A stretch of DNA of 64,000 nt. Origin: Elmis aenea (taxonomy: Eukaryota; Arthropoda; Insecta; Coleoptera; Elmidae). Positions 52,078 through 63,710 of this stretch are shown here, one piece after another. Numbering within the stretch: the stretch's first letter is position 1; the number at the start of each line of letters is the position of its first letter. The notes below the pieces were generated by a model. That model saw only the letters and a list, made by a program, of their open reading frames with translations, made no database searches and was not told the origin of the DNA. The DNA lies in the NCBI GenBank assembly GCA_947652605.1, contig OX393583.1:8411222-8475221 (forward strand), read 5' to 3'. The translations under genes and the position numbers were made by a program.

Positions 52078-53451
52078 AAGCTTTTTTTTAACTGGTAGAT
52101 TTTCTTATTACATGGGGAATTTAAGTGTAAAATTGCACGGTTTTATTCCTTTGCTTATCCAGTGTTTAAGGTGTTGGTCCATTGCCCTCAATTATTTGAA
52201 ATTTGATGGCACTTTTTTACTCAATATAATTCAACCTCTTTTTGCAACACACAATCATATTAAATTTGTTTAAATTGTTTAATGCAAACTCAATACCGCA
52301 ATTAAGTTTATAAATGCCATAAACACTGAGTACATAATAGGAACTGTATTATTTTTTTATGATTAGATTACTTAATAATTTGCGCCCCCAGTAAAAATTA
52401 TGTAACTGCAACTTATTCACTATTTTTGATAAATGAAATTTAGTTTATATTTGGCAATCCAAATAGCGATATAAAAAAAAAACTATAGATTGCATTTCTA
52501 ATGGATGAAATTTTTCTTAAGCTATAAATTTAATAATGAATGGGCTTTTAAAAAATACATGGACATTCATAAACAGATTATGTAAAAAATAAATATGTTT
52601 TTACTTTTTTAATAAATATAGCCAAGTTGCAAGTTATCTTAAATGTATTTAAGTTGTCAACGATTAAATTAAAATGACAGGCGAATTGCATAAAATGCAC
52701 GCATTAACAATGATTGGTTTGATTAAGTGTTTTATTAAAGTCCAATTTTTTTCATTCCCGTAATCGATAGTTTATTAATTATATGCATTTAGCGCGGAAA
52801 TACTGCAATCTGTGCAATAATCTTGTAAAACCTGTCAGGTTGTAAACCAAACTTCCTTCCGGTAATTGCAGCACGCATTTAGAACAGAGCGTTTATATAT
52901 ATTTATTTTTGTAATTATGCCATCAATATACTTTAATGCATTCTAGTTGTATGAATATTAAACATTTAAGAATAATATTTACGTTGTTTAATACATGTTC
53001 CTGTTAATTGTGTATCGTGGATTTTAGTAGTAATAAGCATAAACTGTAAAACGCGCAATTATTAGACTTGTGTACTTTTGATTATGACTTGCTGTACGGA
53101 AAGCAAGAGCCAAAAAATCCAGATTTAAATACTGAGGAGTGAGGATTAACGGCCTAGCTATGGGGGTGCGAGAGGGGTGGCCTGCCCCGGGCGGCACTTT
53201 TTTTGGGGCGGCAGTTTTAGTCTAACCAAATGGTGTAAAAATGAAAATCGCAGGGCGTAACGAAGGATCGGTAGATATATAATCAGTACCAGCACTAGCG
53301 CTATTAAATTCATAAAAATGCATGAAAAAAAAAAGAATTTTTATCGAAGTTTGAGGGTAAAACAGGCTACACTGAAACCCCGCCCCCATGTAACGACAGA
53401 AATTCCAAGTAATAAAATTTTTGATAGGGTACCTATCAATTAAAAAAAAAA
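52078..53451. other. AT-rich intergenic DNA with one GC-rich patch
   Basis: 53152-53215 (GGGGGTGCGAGAGGGGTGGC and GCCCCGGGCGGCAC) resembles one end of a hAT MITE; no partner. No gene. Confidence 0.4.
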
Positions 53452-53603
53452 CTATATTTCGAAAATTAAAAAAGATCAAAAATCTGTTTACGACAATAAA
53501 TTCCTCTCGAAAAAAGAAATCGAGACTACGTACTTAGTTTTTTTCTATCTCTGATAATAACCGAGATACCCCCCTGTATGGGCATCGAAAATACGCCACC
53601 CTG
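53452..53603. mobile_element. Solitary right end of the 24913-25901 element
   Basis: Matches the right ~150 bases of that element in order: TATTTCGAAAATTAAAAAAG, ATCTGTTTACG-CAATAAAT, CTATCTCTGATAATAACCGA, GATACCC-CTGTATGGGCATC. Ends CGCCACCCTG. Confidence 0.85.
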
Positions 53604-53896
53604 AACATAGACCGTATCAATCAATTCTTTTTTTGGAAAATTCCTATTAAATATGTTATACTCATTTATTTATGTTTTAACAATTGACAGCAATTAACTC
53701 TGACATTTGTTACTACAGAAATTACTGTTTCTATTGTCAAAGTCGGGGCCTACTCCAAGAAAACTAGGAAATTCCTACACAACGCTTATAAGAATAAGTA
53801 AAATGTAAATATCTCAGAAAATATTCATTTTAGGTATAGGTAAGTATTAAGAAAAGTTGAAGAAAAACAAAAATGCAACAAAATGACGTAATAATA

Positions 53897-53986
53897 TACA
53901 GGGTGTTCCATTTGAAAAAATAAAGTTATTGATGTTTGAAAATTGGGAAGTTGGGAAGTTGGCACATCTATAAGAAACACCCTGTA
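53897..53986. mobile_element. Minimal mariner-type MITE (90 bp)
   Basis: TACAGGGTGTTCCATTTG and AAACACCCTGTA bound 90 bases, with TA on both sides. Confidence 0.7.
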
Positions 53987-54231
53987 TAATATAAATTAAT
54001 TTTGATGTATTTAGACTGTGACTACACCTTTTGACTTTGTATGTACAAAATATCATATGCCAATTATTATTCATAAGGTTGTGCTCTTGACAAGTATTGT
54101 ACCCTGTTTTTCTGGAAATTCAAAGATTTTTTAAGATAAATTGGCAACGTCGCAAAAAAATGAAAAAAACAAAATACTGTCATATGGAGATTTTCTTGCT
54201 GAATTCGATTATGCAAAAATATACTGGGTGT

Positions 54232-54285
54232 TCAATTTAAAAAAAATACCTTAAGTGACGCCCCACTTTTATGAAACCCCCTGTA
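54232..54285. mobile_element. Minimal mariner-type MITE (54 bp)
   Basis: TACTGGGTGTTCAATTT and AACCCCCTGTA bound 54 bases, with TA flanks; about 250 bases from a similar element. Confidence 0.5.
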
Positions 54286-55240
54286 TACTTGAAACTAATT
54301 TTAAAACATGCACGTGTAGAAATACTATAAGTTTCATTAAAAACTTTTTTTTATTAAGTTGACATTAAGGGCAATAATGGACTTTATCGCACTAATGGCG
54401 CACCCTGTATGTAAGCATTTCAGGTCTTTTTTTTATAAGTTCTACTGTTGTTCGTACTGCTTTAACTCCTAAAATTTCTCTTTATTAATATAGATTAAAG
54501 CAATTATTCGTCATGTGTTTAACGTTCTTTTAATATTTTGAAACCTCATCCTTCATACTTAATTTAATGGTGTACGCGTATTTTTAATTGCGAAAAGTTA
54601 GCGAATGTTATGTTAATTCCCAAAATAAGCAACCTTAAAAATATAGCGGTTTCACGTTAATTACTGGAAACTTATAATTGCCCTAAGTTAATTGTAAACT
54701 GCGCCTCAATTAGGTACATGAGAAAGTTATTTATGGCTGATTTTTAATTCGGGTTTCAGTGTTTATTGTTGCGAAAAAAAAAAGAAAAACTTTTTGCGTA
54801 ATGGATATTTTTCGCACTGGGCGGCCATGTAGCACGGAATTACCATGATATGGGCGTTTAAAATCAAAATCAAACTTTTTCTCTAAAATTAATGTTTAAA
54901 AAAATTGTGATTCTCAAATTAACACCAATTACTGAATGTTGCAAAAGTTAAATATGTACACACATAATCTTTCTTAATATTAATTTTTCTACGACCACTA
55001 ATGTAAATGACTTACGATATCATTGTTCATTTCACAAATGTTTTAATGTGTTTATTTTGTCCGATTTTTAAATAGTTTATACCAAAAATATACCAGTTTT
55101 CATAAAATAAAAATTCTCTGAAGAAGTCGATAAAACAATAATCGAAAAATAAAAATAAACCTTAAACGTCCTGTAAACCCAGATTCGTTTTATCTTCGCT
55201 TAAAAGTTCAACGGACGTCAAATTAAACAACTATTTTATT
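54286..55240. other. AT-rich intergenic DNA
   Basis: CGCACCCTGTATG near 54400 is another unpaired mariner-type end. No gene. Confidence 0.5.
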
Positions 55241-55358
55241 ATTATGTGATCGTAGAAAAAGTAAGCTACATAACACGAGTTGTAAAGAAATTACGCACTC
55301 GTAAAAATAATTTTTCCACTCGTGCGTAATATGCTTCTTACATCTCTTGTTATGTAAT
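55241..55358. mobile_element. Palindromic repeat, copy 2 of 2
   Basis: Same palindrome as 18173-18320, almost base for base over the shared arms, but lacking the inner CG-rich stem. Confidence 0.8.
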
Positions 55359-55955
55359 GTATGTACTATTTGATTGTATTTCTAATCTAAAAATTTTGTT
55401 TCAGGTAATCTTTTTGAAAGATAATTTTGGCAGCCCAGTTCGTTTTGCTGTAAAGGTTTGTATTGTATAGTTTAATAATCTGAGCGAAACAAATGATGAT
55501 GAATTTTAAATATTTAAGAGTTGATGAAAGTCTTTTTAATTTAGGTATAATACCGTTTTATAAATAAATGATTCTGCAATTTTCATATTCGATTCCTTAT
55601 CATGCAAAATGAGGATGGTAGAATACATTTGAATTAGCTTTAAAAAACTTTTTTTTAACTGATTTGCTACAACATATTTTTGTTATGCACAGCTGTGCTA
55701 TATTTCTTATAGACGGTGTTGCTCAAAAGTATAGAAACAAACAAATATCTAAAACACTATTAAAGATATTACAAAGAAATTTGGTATCTAAGCGTTATTA
55801 TACGTTTTGGATTCGATAAAATCATTGCGTTTGTAACTCGACTTTCCGCTCAACCAGAAACTGACCTGTCTTATCTTTAAAGTAAAAAATTATAGGGTTG
55901 GGTCGGTTTTCCGTTGAAGCGAAAGGGCGAAATGTATGATAAACACACACAAAAA

Positions 55956-56199
55956 ATAGTTTATAGGATTTAGTAATTGTCTCTTTACAGCGGTAATTTT
56001 GAAACAATTAATTTTGAAACAATTAGAAAAAAAAACAAGAAAGTTATAAATTTATCTTCTTTCTACAAATTTTCAGCATTTTTTTTAAATGATGTATTTT
56101 ACCATTCTTACGTTTAAATAGAGGTTTCCTAAAATTATTTATGCATTTAATCATTGGACCAGTGTAAAGAGACAATTACTAAATCCTATAAACTATTTT
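55956..56199. repeat. 33-bp inverted repeat with ~175-bp loop
   Basis: ATAGTTTATAGGATTTAGTA and ATTGTCTCTTTAC (55956-55988) are exactly inverse to 56165-56198. The class is unknown. Confidence 0.9.
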
Positions 56200-57310
56200 T
56201 TTTTTAAATTTTCATTGAGCGTCCCTAAACTCTCAATTTAAAAAAAAAAACGAAAAAATAGTATAGTATAAAACAGACTTTATAGTTACCGAGAATCCCT
56301 ATGAAAACATGGAAATTTGCCCACCCTGTATAACTGCGCATATCAAATTGATAATTTCTGCTTTTGATAAAGAAAGTTATGATGTATTTTAAATTGGAGT
56401 GTTTTATATTTTTCAGGATAGTTTAGGAATTGTGCACAAATGCATCTTCTCAGTTCAGATTCTTACTAGGCACGTACTACTCCTCTTTTCTAATTTAACC
56501 AACTTTTATCTCTACTGAATTTCGAAATCGCCTGTTTTTCATGATAAATTACCCACCTTGGATAAATCATTTTAGTAACGTTATGCTACTTATACTATGA
56601 TTTAAGAACTTAGATAACGTATGATATATAGACGTGGTTCAAACGTCCAATTAATTTATCAGTAGAATCTCTAAATCATTGTCCCGATGACTTGTATTAC
56701 TGTTATGATATCTTGATCTGATTACATACAAATTTAACACAAGCATATAATTTAAAATTGAAATTTTAGTAGCAAATTAAGTTATTACGAAAAGTTCTGA
56801 TAGCTTGCGGACATTTCGAAGGGAAAGTATAACTGCAGCAAATTAATTCGCAAATTGGTGAAGCTAGACCGTAAAAGTGTAGTCTCTTGAACGAATTAAT
56901 AGGCGGTTATTTATTTGGCAATGTTGCTAACAATGGTTTGGTTGTAACCATGACCGTGAAACTTTTTCCTAGTTGCTTCATGACGTTGATTTATTTTTCT
57001 TGATTTTCCTTGACCTGACGTGTGTACAAGGCATCATTAATATTTAGATTTTTAACTTGAGCGTATAAACTGAACACATTTTGGCGAAGTTGGGTGAATA
57101 TTTAATTATTTTTTTAGCTTTACCTTAATAATTAGCACCAATCGAATCTTGTTAAAGTAAAGAAAATGCTTTTGTGGTAATATGTTCGAAAATATATTTA
57201 TCAAGCCCAATTCAAGCGCTTCTTAAGATGCGAAACACTTCATTTGGATAGAAACAAGCTTTTGGTAAATGCTTTATGCCATAACATAAACTGAAATAAG
57301 GTAACAATCA
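56200..57310. other. AT-rich intergenic DNA
   Basis: CCCACCCTGTATA near 56323 is an unpaired mariner-type right end. No gene. Confidence 0.5.
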
Positions 57311-57440
57311 TACAGGGTGTTCCACATAAAAGGGCAACTATTTGGATCTCGAAAACGGTAAGAGCTACAAAGAAGACAAATTGGTCCCCTTTTTGAGACC
57401 TATTTAGTGATGCTTTAATGTTTAAAAAAGTTCCCTGGCA
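57311..57440. mobile_element. Solitary mariner-type left end
   Basis: TACAGGGTGTTCCACATAAA followed by GGATCTCGAAAACGGTAAGA, a common arm sequence of such MITEs. No inverse partner. Confidence 0.5.
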
Positions 57441-57970
57441 CGCTAGTTCTAATTATTATTTTATTTGTCACGAAAAACGGTGCGTCGACTATCAAGCCAT
57501 ACACTTCAGACTAAAATCTCTCCAGAATTTTAATATTTGATATAGACGCTGTTCCACAATTTGATTCCGTATGACCATACTGGTTTCAGCACTGTTTTGT
57601 ACACTGAAATTTAGTTTTCTAAGCTGAGTTATGACAACCAGTGTAATTTACGGAATTTATGGGAAATAATTTGCTTATAGCTTTTCTTCTATATGTCATA
57701 GCTTAAAAGATATTTGTGTTTGATTAACAAACAAATAAGGTTGAAGGTATTAAATTAAATCAAAATACATCAAAATTTTTACTTTACCTTATTCTGCTGT
57801 ACGTCAAGAATTGTATTTGAGGACTGTCTGATGCTGAAACAAAAATAAAAAATGTTGTAGTTTATTTTGGTTAAGGTAAAGGTCTAACAATCCATAAATA
57901 TAGCCATTATTAACTTAATTTTTGAGGTCTTGCTTTCCAAGATATAATCAAACGCAAAAAAATTGTTATA

Positions 57971-58590
57971 TACAGGGTGTGTAAAAATTGGCGGAAGCGC
58001 TACACGTGGCGATGTTCTTCGTAAAATTCTAAGTTGAAAATCTTAATACGAAAATGTTGTACCACGCTTGCTGTGTGTGCAAGAGGTCCTCGAAGTTTTG
58101 ACATTTAGTCCTTTAATAAGCGTTATTATTTAATACTTGCAAATGAAAAAGCTGCAATTTGGAATAAAAATAAATTTCGAATAGTATTTTTTCCTAGATA
58201 TTGTGTTCTTCCTTTCAAAAATTGGTGTTGAAAATATGTAAATCACTGATTTGAATGAAAATAATACATATGGCAACATTGTCATTAGCTGTCATCTCTG
58301 TTTTTCTCGTAATTATTTCTAGTTTGCGTTTTACGACACTCAAAAGTTTGCAGCTAACGAACTGAAAGCTTTCAGTTCGAACAAAAATTGTAAATACCTA
58401 AGTAAAAATTGCTGATAAAAAAATGTCCAAACGCAAATCAATGTATGCAATGTTGCCAATTTTTTTTTTTAATGGTTCCTGAGGCCATAGGAAGCATGGC
58501 ACAACATTTTTGTATCAAGATTTTCGACTTAGAATTTTACGAAGAACATCGTCACGTGTAGCGCTTCTGCCAATTTATACATACCCTGTA
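57971..58590. mobile_element. Mariner-type MITE (620 bp)
   Basis: TACAGGGTGTGTAAAAATTG and its inverse (CAATTTATACATACCCTGTA) with TA flanks. The arms are mirrored for about 120 bases (GCGCTACACGTGGCGATGTT near 57999, inverse near 58548-58567). No transposase. Confidence 0.9.
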
Positions 58591-58921
58591 TATGTGAAGT
58601 GTATTTGTAAAAATTAAACCTCTCAGAAACAACTACTATTATTACAGCAATATTACGTATACGATATTCCGAAAGTAAGCACCATTTTTGGCTAATAAAA
58701 AACAAGCACCGAAAATTTCTTTTGAACAATTTTATATTATTAGATCCGCCATATCTTAAAATACTTATGTACATCATTTTCACCATTATTGAGACATGTA
58801 TCATAAAGTGGCACCAGGCGACAGATTTAGGTGTAGCTTTAGGCTCGTGCAGGATACAGTCTTGAATTATTGGAGTGGTTAATTTATTAATAAACTTAAT
58901 TAAAAATCACATTTATAAAAA

Positions 58922-59016
58922 TGCTAGACCAGTTTTAAGAGTCTTTATCAGTCATGTTAATTATTTATAAATACGTGTGTAACTGATGAAGAGCCTAGTC
59001 TTGAAATTGCTCTAGC
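58922..59016. repeat. Inverted pair with CTGATGA...GAAA motif
   Basis: CTGATGAAGAGCCTAGTCTT and GAAATTGCTCTAGC (58983-59016), and its diverged inverse at 58922-58952. CTGATGA and GAAA separated by a short self-complementary segment is the layout of a hammerhead ribozyme core, but the rest of the fold is poor. Confidence 0.4.
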
Positions 59017-59024
59017 TTGTCCAC

Positions 59025-59507
59025 AAGGGATTCGTTATTTAAAAGAGTTAAGTGATTACTGATTAATAAATATTTTATTTATATTTGTACAGGATTCGTT
59101 TAGCTTACAATCAATAGGCCTCAGCGTAAGAGTTTTGTTGTCCAAACTAATAAGACATCAGTCATTGTACTTTCTAATATATTCAACATAAACTTTTTCT
59201 ACACATAAGGCGATACAGCTATAGATAATTAATTAATATAATAATCATAACAACACTTGCAACGACTATATCATTTAGAGTACTTATGTATACAAGTATA
59301 TATTTAGAATATCATAGTTCAAATGTGTACCGTTACACGTTGCAATATATCACATACTGCAAGACAAGAAACGTATTTTTGTTATGATTTATTGCATAAT
59401 ATTTGTCGAGTCATAATTCTTAACCCCTTTTACTATTAGTTTAAATATAAGTGTATATTAGTGATATGCCAAATTTTATCCTACACGTAAATTTTTAATT
59501 CTTCTTC
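59025..59507. other. AT-rich spacer
   Basis: Nothing recognised. Confidence 0.5.
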
Positions 59508-59902
59508 TCTTATCCGGACCTCCTCTACCTTTCTCAGTGTAGAGGATTTGGAGTTAAGTTTTGCCTTTTATTGCACAAGTCTTTCCACTTTTTTCTGTCT
59601 TTTGCAACCTTGATGGCATTGTTCCACTCACTCTTTATTTGTTAATATCTCAGACACTTAATTATCACATGTTTTTGTATAGCGTCCTCTTCTCTTTTTC
59701 TTGACCTTGTGCCCGGCATCCTCACCATGTGTCCCCACCAACTTAATTCTTTTCTTATAGTGACTACTAACAGGCGTTCTCTTATTACTTCATTCTTTAT
59801 TCTACCCCTCTTTGTTAACTCCTAGTATCCTTCTCAGAAATATCATCTCACAAGCTGTCAGCATGGATTTATGTCTATGTGTTAGATTCCAGAACTTTGC
59901 TC

Positions 59903-59980
59903 CATCTGCAAGAGGACCAGTGGCAGGGAAGGAAGGGGTGGGGATCGGACAGCGCCGACAGACGCTATAGAACCGATTTA
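59903..59980 (+). repeat. 3' end fragment of the 2452-3100 LINE family
   Basis: CATCTGCAAGAGGACCAGTG ... ATCGGACAGCGCCGACAGAC GCTATAGAACC is nearly identical to 2993-3083, minus about 10 bases in the middle. It is opposite in strand to the surrounding LINE. Confidence 0.85.
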
Positions 59981-59984
59981 TGTA

Positions 59985-61541
59985 TACAGGGTGCCCATTT
60001 TTCTAACCTGTTGTATGGGTAACTCCGTTAATATTAGAGATACAGAAACGTTTAAATTAGCAAATTTGTGCAGAATTTAAAGAACAATCTGATGCCATTT
60101 TCAAATTTGACCTTCGTCATCAACTTTTTGAAATATTTTGAAAAAACTGAAAAAGGTCGATTTTTTCAAACTTAAATAATTCCGGAACCATATGCGTTAG
60201 AACCAAAATAAAAATTTGCTTTTATAGATGTTTTTACGTAGATTCCAAATATGTTAACGAAATTTTCATAGCACTCTCGATTTCCGAGTTATAGCACAAA
60301 CTTGCATTTTTTTAAATGGAAGTTATAGTTGGATATGGTCTTATTAAAAAGGTTATTTTTTTCTCGTTTCAATGATATAAGGGTTGTTATGCTTTACTTT
60401 TGTAGTTTTTCTTTAAATAAGCAAAAATCATTTTAAATGTTCACTGCCTACTAATAGATGGGAGTTATCCTGTGTTGATGCTCTTTTTTTTTCGATGTGA
60501 CATTTAAGAGTTGTCTTTTATCGTTAGTGTAGCAGTTATTAGCCAGTTACAAATTTTAAAAACAAAACCTCATAATTTGTCAAATAACATTTATTGTTTG
60601 TTATACGTATAAATCTCTCTCTCGTGTTGATCAAAATTTTTGATTGACTTTATTGTAAATTTCAAAAACAATGTTTTCTAATGTAGAAAGAAACGACATG
60701 CTTTTTTATTACTAGGCTTGTAATAGTTAGAAATAGTAGAAATTCAAGTGAAATGTATCTTTGCAAGATTTATGGAAAGGAGGCAACCAAGAAAGAAATT
60801 TTTTTCGTTATTAGAAACCAATTTAAAAAAATACAGGTCATTTACAAAATCCAAAGGTTTGAAAATTAAATTTAAGCAAGAAGATGAAGAGAGAGTCCTG
60901 GAATACGTAAATTATAAACCAACATCATTTACCCGGGAGTTGTCCCTTGAATGTGGTGTCAACTGAAAAGGCTGTAACTGCCTAATAATTGCTACACTAA
61001 CGATAAGAGACAACTCTTAAATGTCACATCGAAAAAAAAAAAGAATATCAACACAGGATAACTCCCATCTATTAGTAGGCAGTGAACATGTAAAATGATT
61101 TTTGCTTATTTAAAGAAAAACTACAAAAGTAAAGCATAACAACCCTTATATCATTGAAACGAGAAAAAAATAACCTTTTTAATAAGACCATAGCCAACTA
61201 TGACTTCCATTTAAAAAAATGCAAGTTTGTGCTATAACTCGGAAATCGAGAGTGCTATGAAAATTCCGTTAACGTATTTGAAATCTACGTAAAAACATCT
61301 ATAAAAGCAAATTTTTATTTTGGTTCTAACGCATATGGTTCCGGAATTATTTAAGTTTGAAAAAATCGACCTTTTTCAGTTTTTTCAAAATATTTCAAAA
61401 AGTTGATGACGTAGGTCAAATTTGAAAATGGCATCAGATTTCCCTTTAAATTCTGCACAAATTTGCTAATTTAAACGTTTCTGTATCTCTAATATTAACG
61501 GAGTTACCCATACAGTAGGTTAGAAAAATGGGCACCCTGTA
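59985..61541. mobile_element. Mariner foldback with ~567-bp arms
   Basis: TACAGGGTGCCCATTTTTCT and its inverse (AGAAAAATGGGCACCCTGTA) with TA on both sides (59983-59984, 61542-61543). Arms 59985-60550 and 60974-61541 stay highly similar throughout, leaving a ~423-bp unique centre with a transposase scrap. Confidence 0.93.
60742..60966 (+). pseudogene. Mariner-type transposase N-terminal fragment
   Basis: In the foldback centre the frame reads CIFARFMERRQPRKKFFSLL, ETNLKKYRSF, then EDEERVLEYVNYKPTSFTRE and LSLECGVN. It resembles the DUF4817/helix-turn-helix domain at the start of insect mariner-type transposases (ARxYxxRFPxRRxPxRxxFxxLxxxLxxxGSF ... VLxxVxxxPxxSxRxLxxExGVS). The first ATG in frame is 60772, but similarity starts earlier. 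No DDE catalytic domain follows. Confidence 0.7.
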
Positions 61542-61973
61542 TAGTATGTTACTTGTCCTTTTGTATATACTTTGTATGGTTTCAGTTAGATCTCTTGGTG
61601 TCCCTACTCTTTCCAACACCTTTCATATTTTAGATCTATCAACCGAGTTGAAGGCTTTTTGGATGTCTATAGCGCACTTTCTTCCCGATTCTTATTATTT
61701 TTTCGCTAATTTTTGGCAACGTGAAAATCCACTTGATCATTCCTTCCTTTTCTGAAACCGGCTTGAGTGTCTTCTAATGTCGGTTCGATTAGTGTGCTTA
61801 GCATCTTTACCAGTATTCTGTCATAAACTTTATTGGCCATACATGATAAGGATATGCCGCTATAATTTTCACATACCATTCTATCACCTCGTTTGTGTTT
61901 TGGAATTACAATAGCTGTTTCCCCACCTACTTGGAATCGTCTTATCCTGCTATATCTTATTTAGTAATCGTCT

Positions 61974-62208
61974 TAGAGTGGTCGCAGCGAGAAGTGGACT
62001 GTGACGCAGAAACCAAAACAGGTCCAAAGCGTTTATTACTGCACCACCTAAAAACATCGGCCTGTCTCAGCAACGTGGTAATAACCTGTAAATCACAGTA
62101 GTCAAATTAAGTCCACTAAAAGTCAACGTTTTTAGAAAAGTCTAAATATCAATCGCGATCCCCTCTCTTTGCGCATCTCGCGGTCCACTTTTGGGTGCGA
62201 TCACTCTA
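61974..62208. mobile_element. MITE with TAGAGTGGTCGCA ends
   Basis: TAGAGTGGTCGCAGCGAGAA and its inverse (GGGTGCGATCACTCTA) bound 235 bases; AGTGGACTGTG and CGCGGTCCACTTTTG continue the mirror. Consistent with a TA duplication plus GAGTG(G/A)TCGCA ends. It lies within the LINE. Confidence 0.8.
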
Positions 62209-62340
62209 GTACTATTTCCCCGTTCTCCTATCCTGCTTTGAGGCCACACAAATTCTTTCCTACAACTTGGCATCTCTGACGTTATGAAAATATCTCTTGT
62301 TTATTCGAATCCTTCTTCTTCCTTGTCCATTGCTCTCATG

Positions 62341-63300
62341 AAATTTTGGAGTGTCGCGTATAAGTTATAAAAAAAGAAACCAAGGTGTCAAAAATAAGCT
62401 TCAGTGCAAGTAAAATTTTGTAACTGTCGTGAAACTTATGGATTATTTATATTCATAAAGGCGATTTTACCGAGTTCCAACGGCGGTGACTCAAAATTTT
62501 CGGGTTTATTCAAATGACCTAATCGATTTCCAATGGTGTTCTATGGTTAACCTCATTATTGTCTTGTTTGTGTCCGTTATTGGTATTTGCTAATCCTGTT
62601 TTCTATATTAATATTGCGTGCATCGTGATGCAACCTGTATTTTTGTTTATGTTGTGAACGCGTAGCGTAATTTTTGCGACAACCAAATTAGCAGTAAATA
62701 ATAATAACAGTTAACTTTCTACAAGTATTTATGAGCTAAAAGGTCTTTAAGCTGTCAAAAACAAATTTTAATAGATATATCTTTCATGTTAAAAATCTAA
62801 GATGAATATACCTAATGAATCTAACTAGCAACTTTATACTGTAGAGAAGTTATAACAACACATATAATGGGAAAAAAGTTTAGGGTCCTTTACAATAAAT
62901 ATTATATGTTAAATGCAGATCGCTTAATCGTCCGGTGTCTGTTGCAAGTAGCGTGCAATACTTAGTCGCGATTTTTTCTATTCTACAATGAACTAGATTT
63001 ATTCCACATTCTTGTGAAATATGAAATGTAGAGTGGAAGTTCAATAAACACGACCTTCAATTTCTAAAAGGATTAACAATATTCGACCACAACCATTGAA
63101 GCAAAACGAAATCTTTAAAAAACGTTAATTATTGTATATATGTCACTGTATTACGAAATAAATGCAATGGAATTGTGTAAAAAACCGTTTTTTTTTATTC
63201 TGAAATAGTGCTACAAATCAGACAGTATATCCTTTTTTTTTGTGTGTAAATGAAGGTATTTTGTGCTCTTATTTAAGCCTGCTGTCTTTCTCGAGTCAAT
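62341..63300. other. AT-rich intergenic DNA
   Basis: No gene recognised. Confidence 0.5.
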
Positions 63301-63310
63301 ACAACTGTGA

Positions 63311-63710
63311 ATTTAATGGCACACGCAGTTTTTCGCTATCTCATCAAGTTTTTCAGCAAAATTTAAAAAAAAGATTCATAAGTCTAAAAAAAAAATTTGC
63401 TTCAAAACTATTTAAACAAAAGACTATTTGTATAATTTATATTAGAATAATTGTCGTTCTTATAGAAATTCAATCGCACACACAGATTTTCGCTATCAAA
63501 TCAAGTTTTTGATGAAAATGGAAAAACAAGTTAATCAGTTTTCAAACAAAACAAAAATATTTTGAAGCTATTTCAACAATAAACTATTTGTATAATTTAT
63601 ATTAGAATAGCTGTCCTTGTATAAATTACATGCTCTAAATTCAATAGCACATGCAGTTTTTCGCTATCTCATCAAGTTTTCAGCAAAATGGGAAAAAAAG
63701 ATTATAAGTC
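63311..63710. repeat. Tandem repeat, ~2.4 units of 156-171 bp
   Basis: Units start near 63311, 63467 and 63638 with AATT(T/C)AAT(G/C/A)GCACA, then TTTTCGCTATC(T/A)(C/A)ATCAAG and AACTATTTGTATAATTTATA TTAGAATA. Confidence 0.9.

Larger units (their letters stand above)
59508..62340 (-). pseudogene. LINE reverse transcriptase, interrupted
   Basis: The minus strand reads, from the right: a decayed start (to about 62340), then after a MITE VIPKHKRGDRMVCENYSGIS, LSCMANKVYDRILVKMLSTL, DTQAGFRKGRNDQ and DIQKAFNSVDRS (RT blocks), ending near 61550. The C-terminal part resumes at 59900 (YGAKFWN, ACEMIFLRRILGV, WWGHMVRMPGTRS). The YADD region is missing. A mariner foldback and a short foreign LINE tail lie in the break. 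The 3' end is GAAGAAG-like (59508). Confidence 0.8.
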
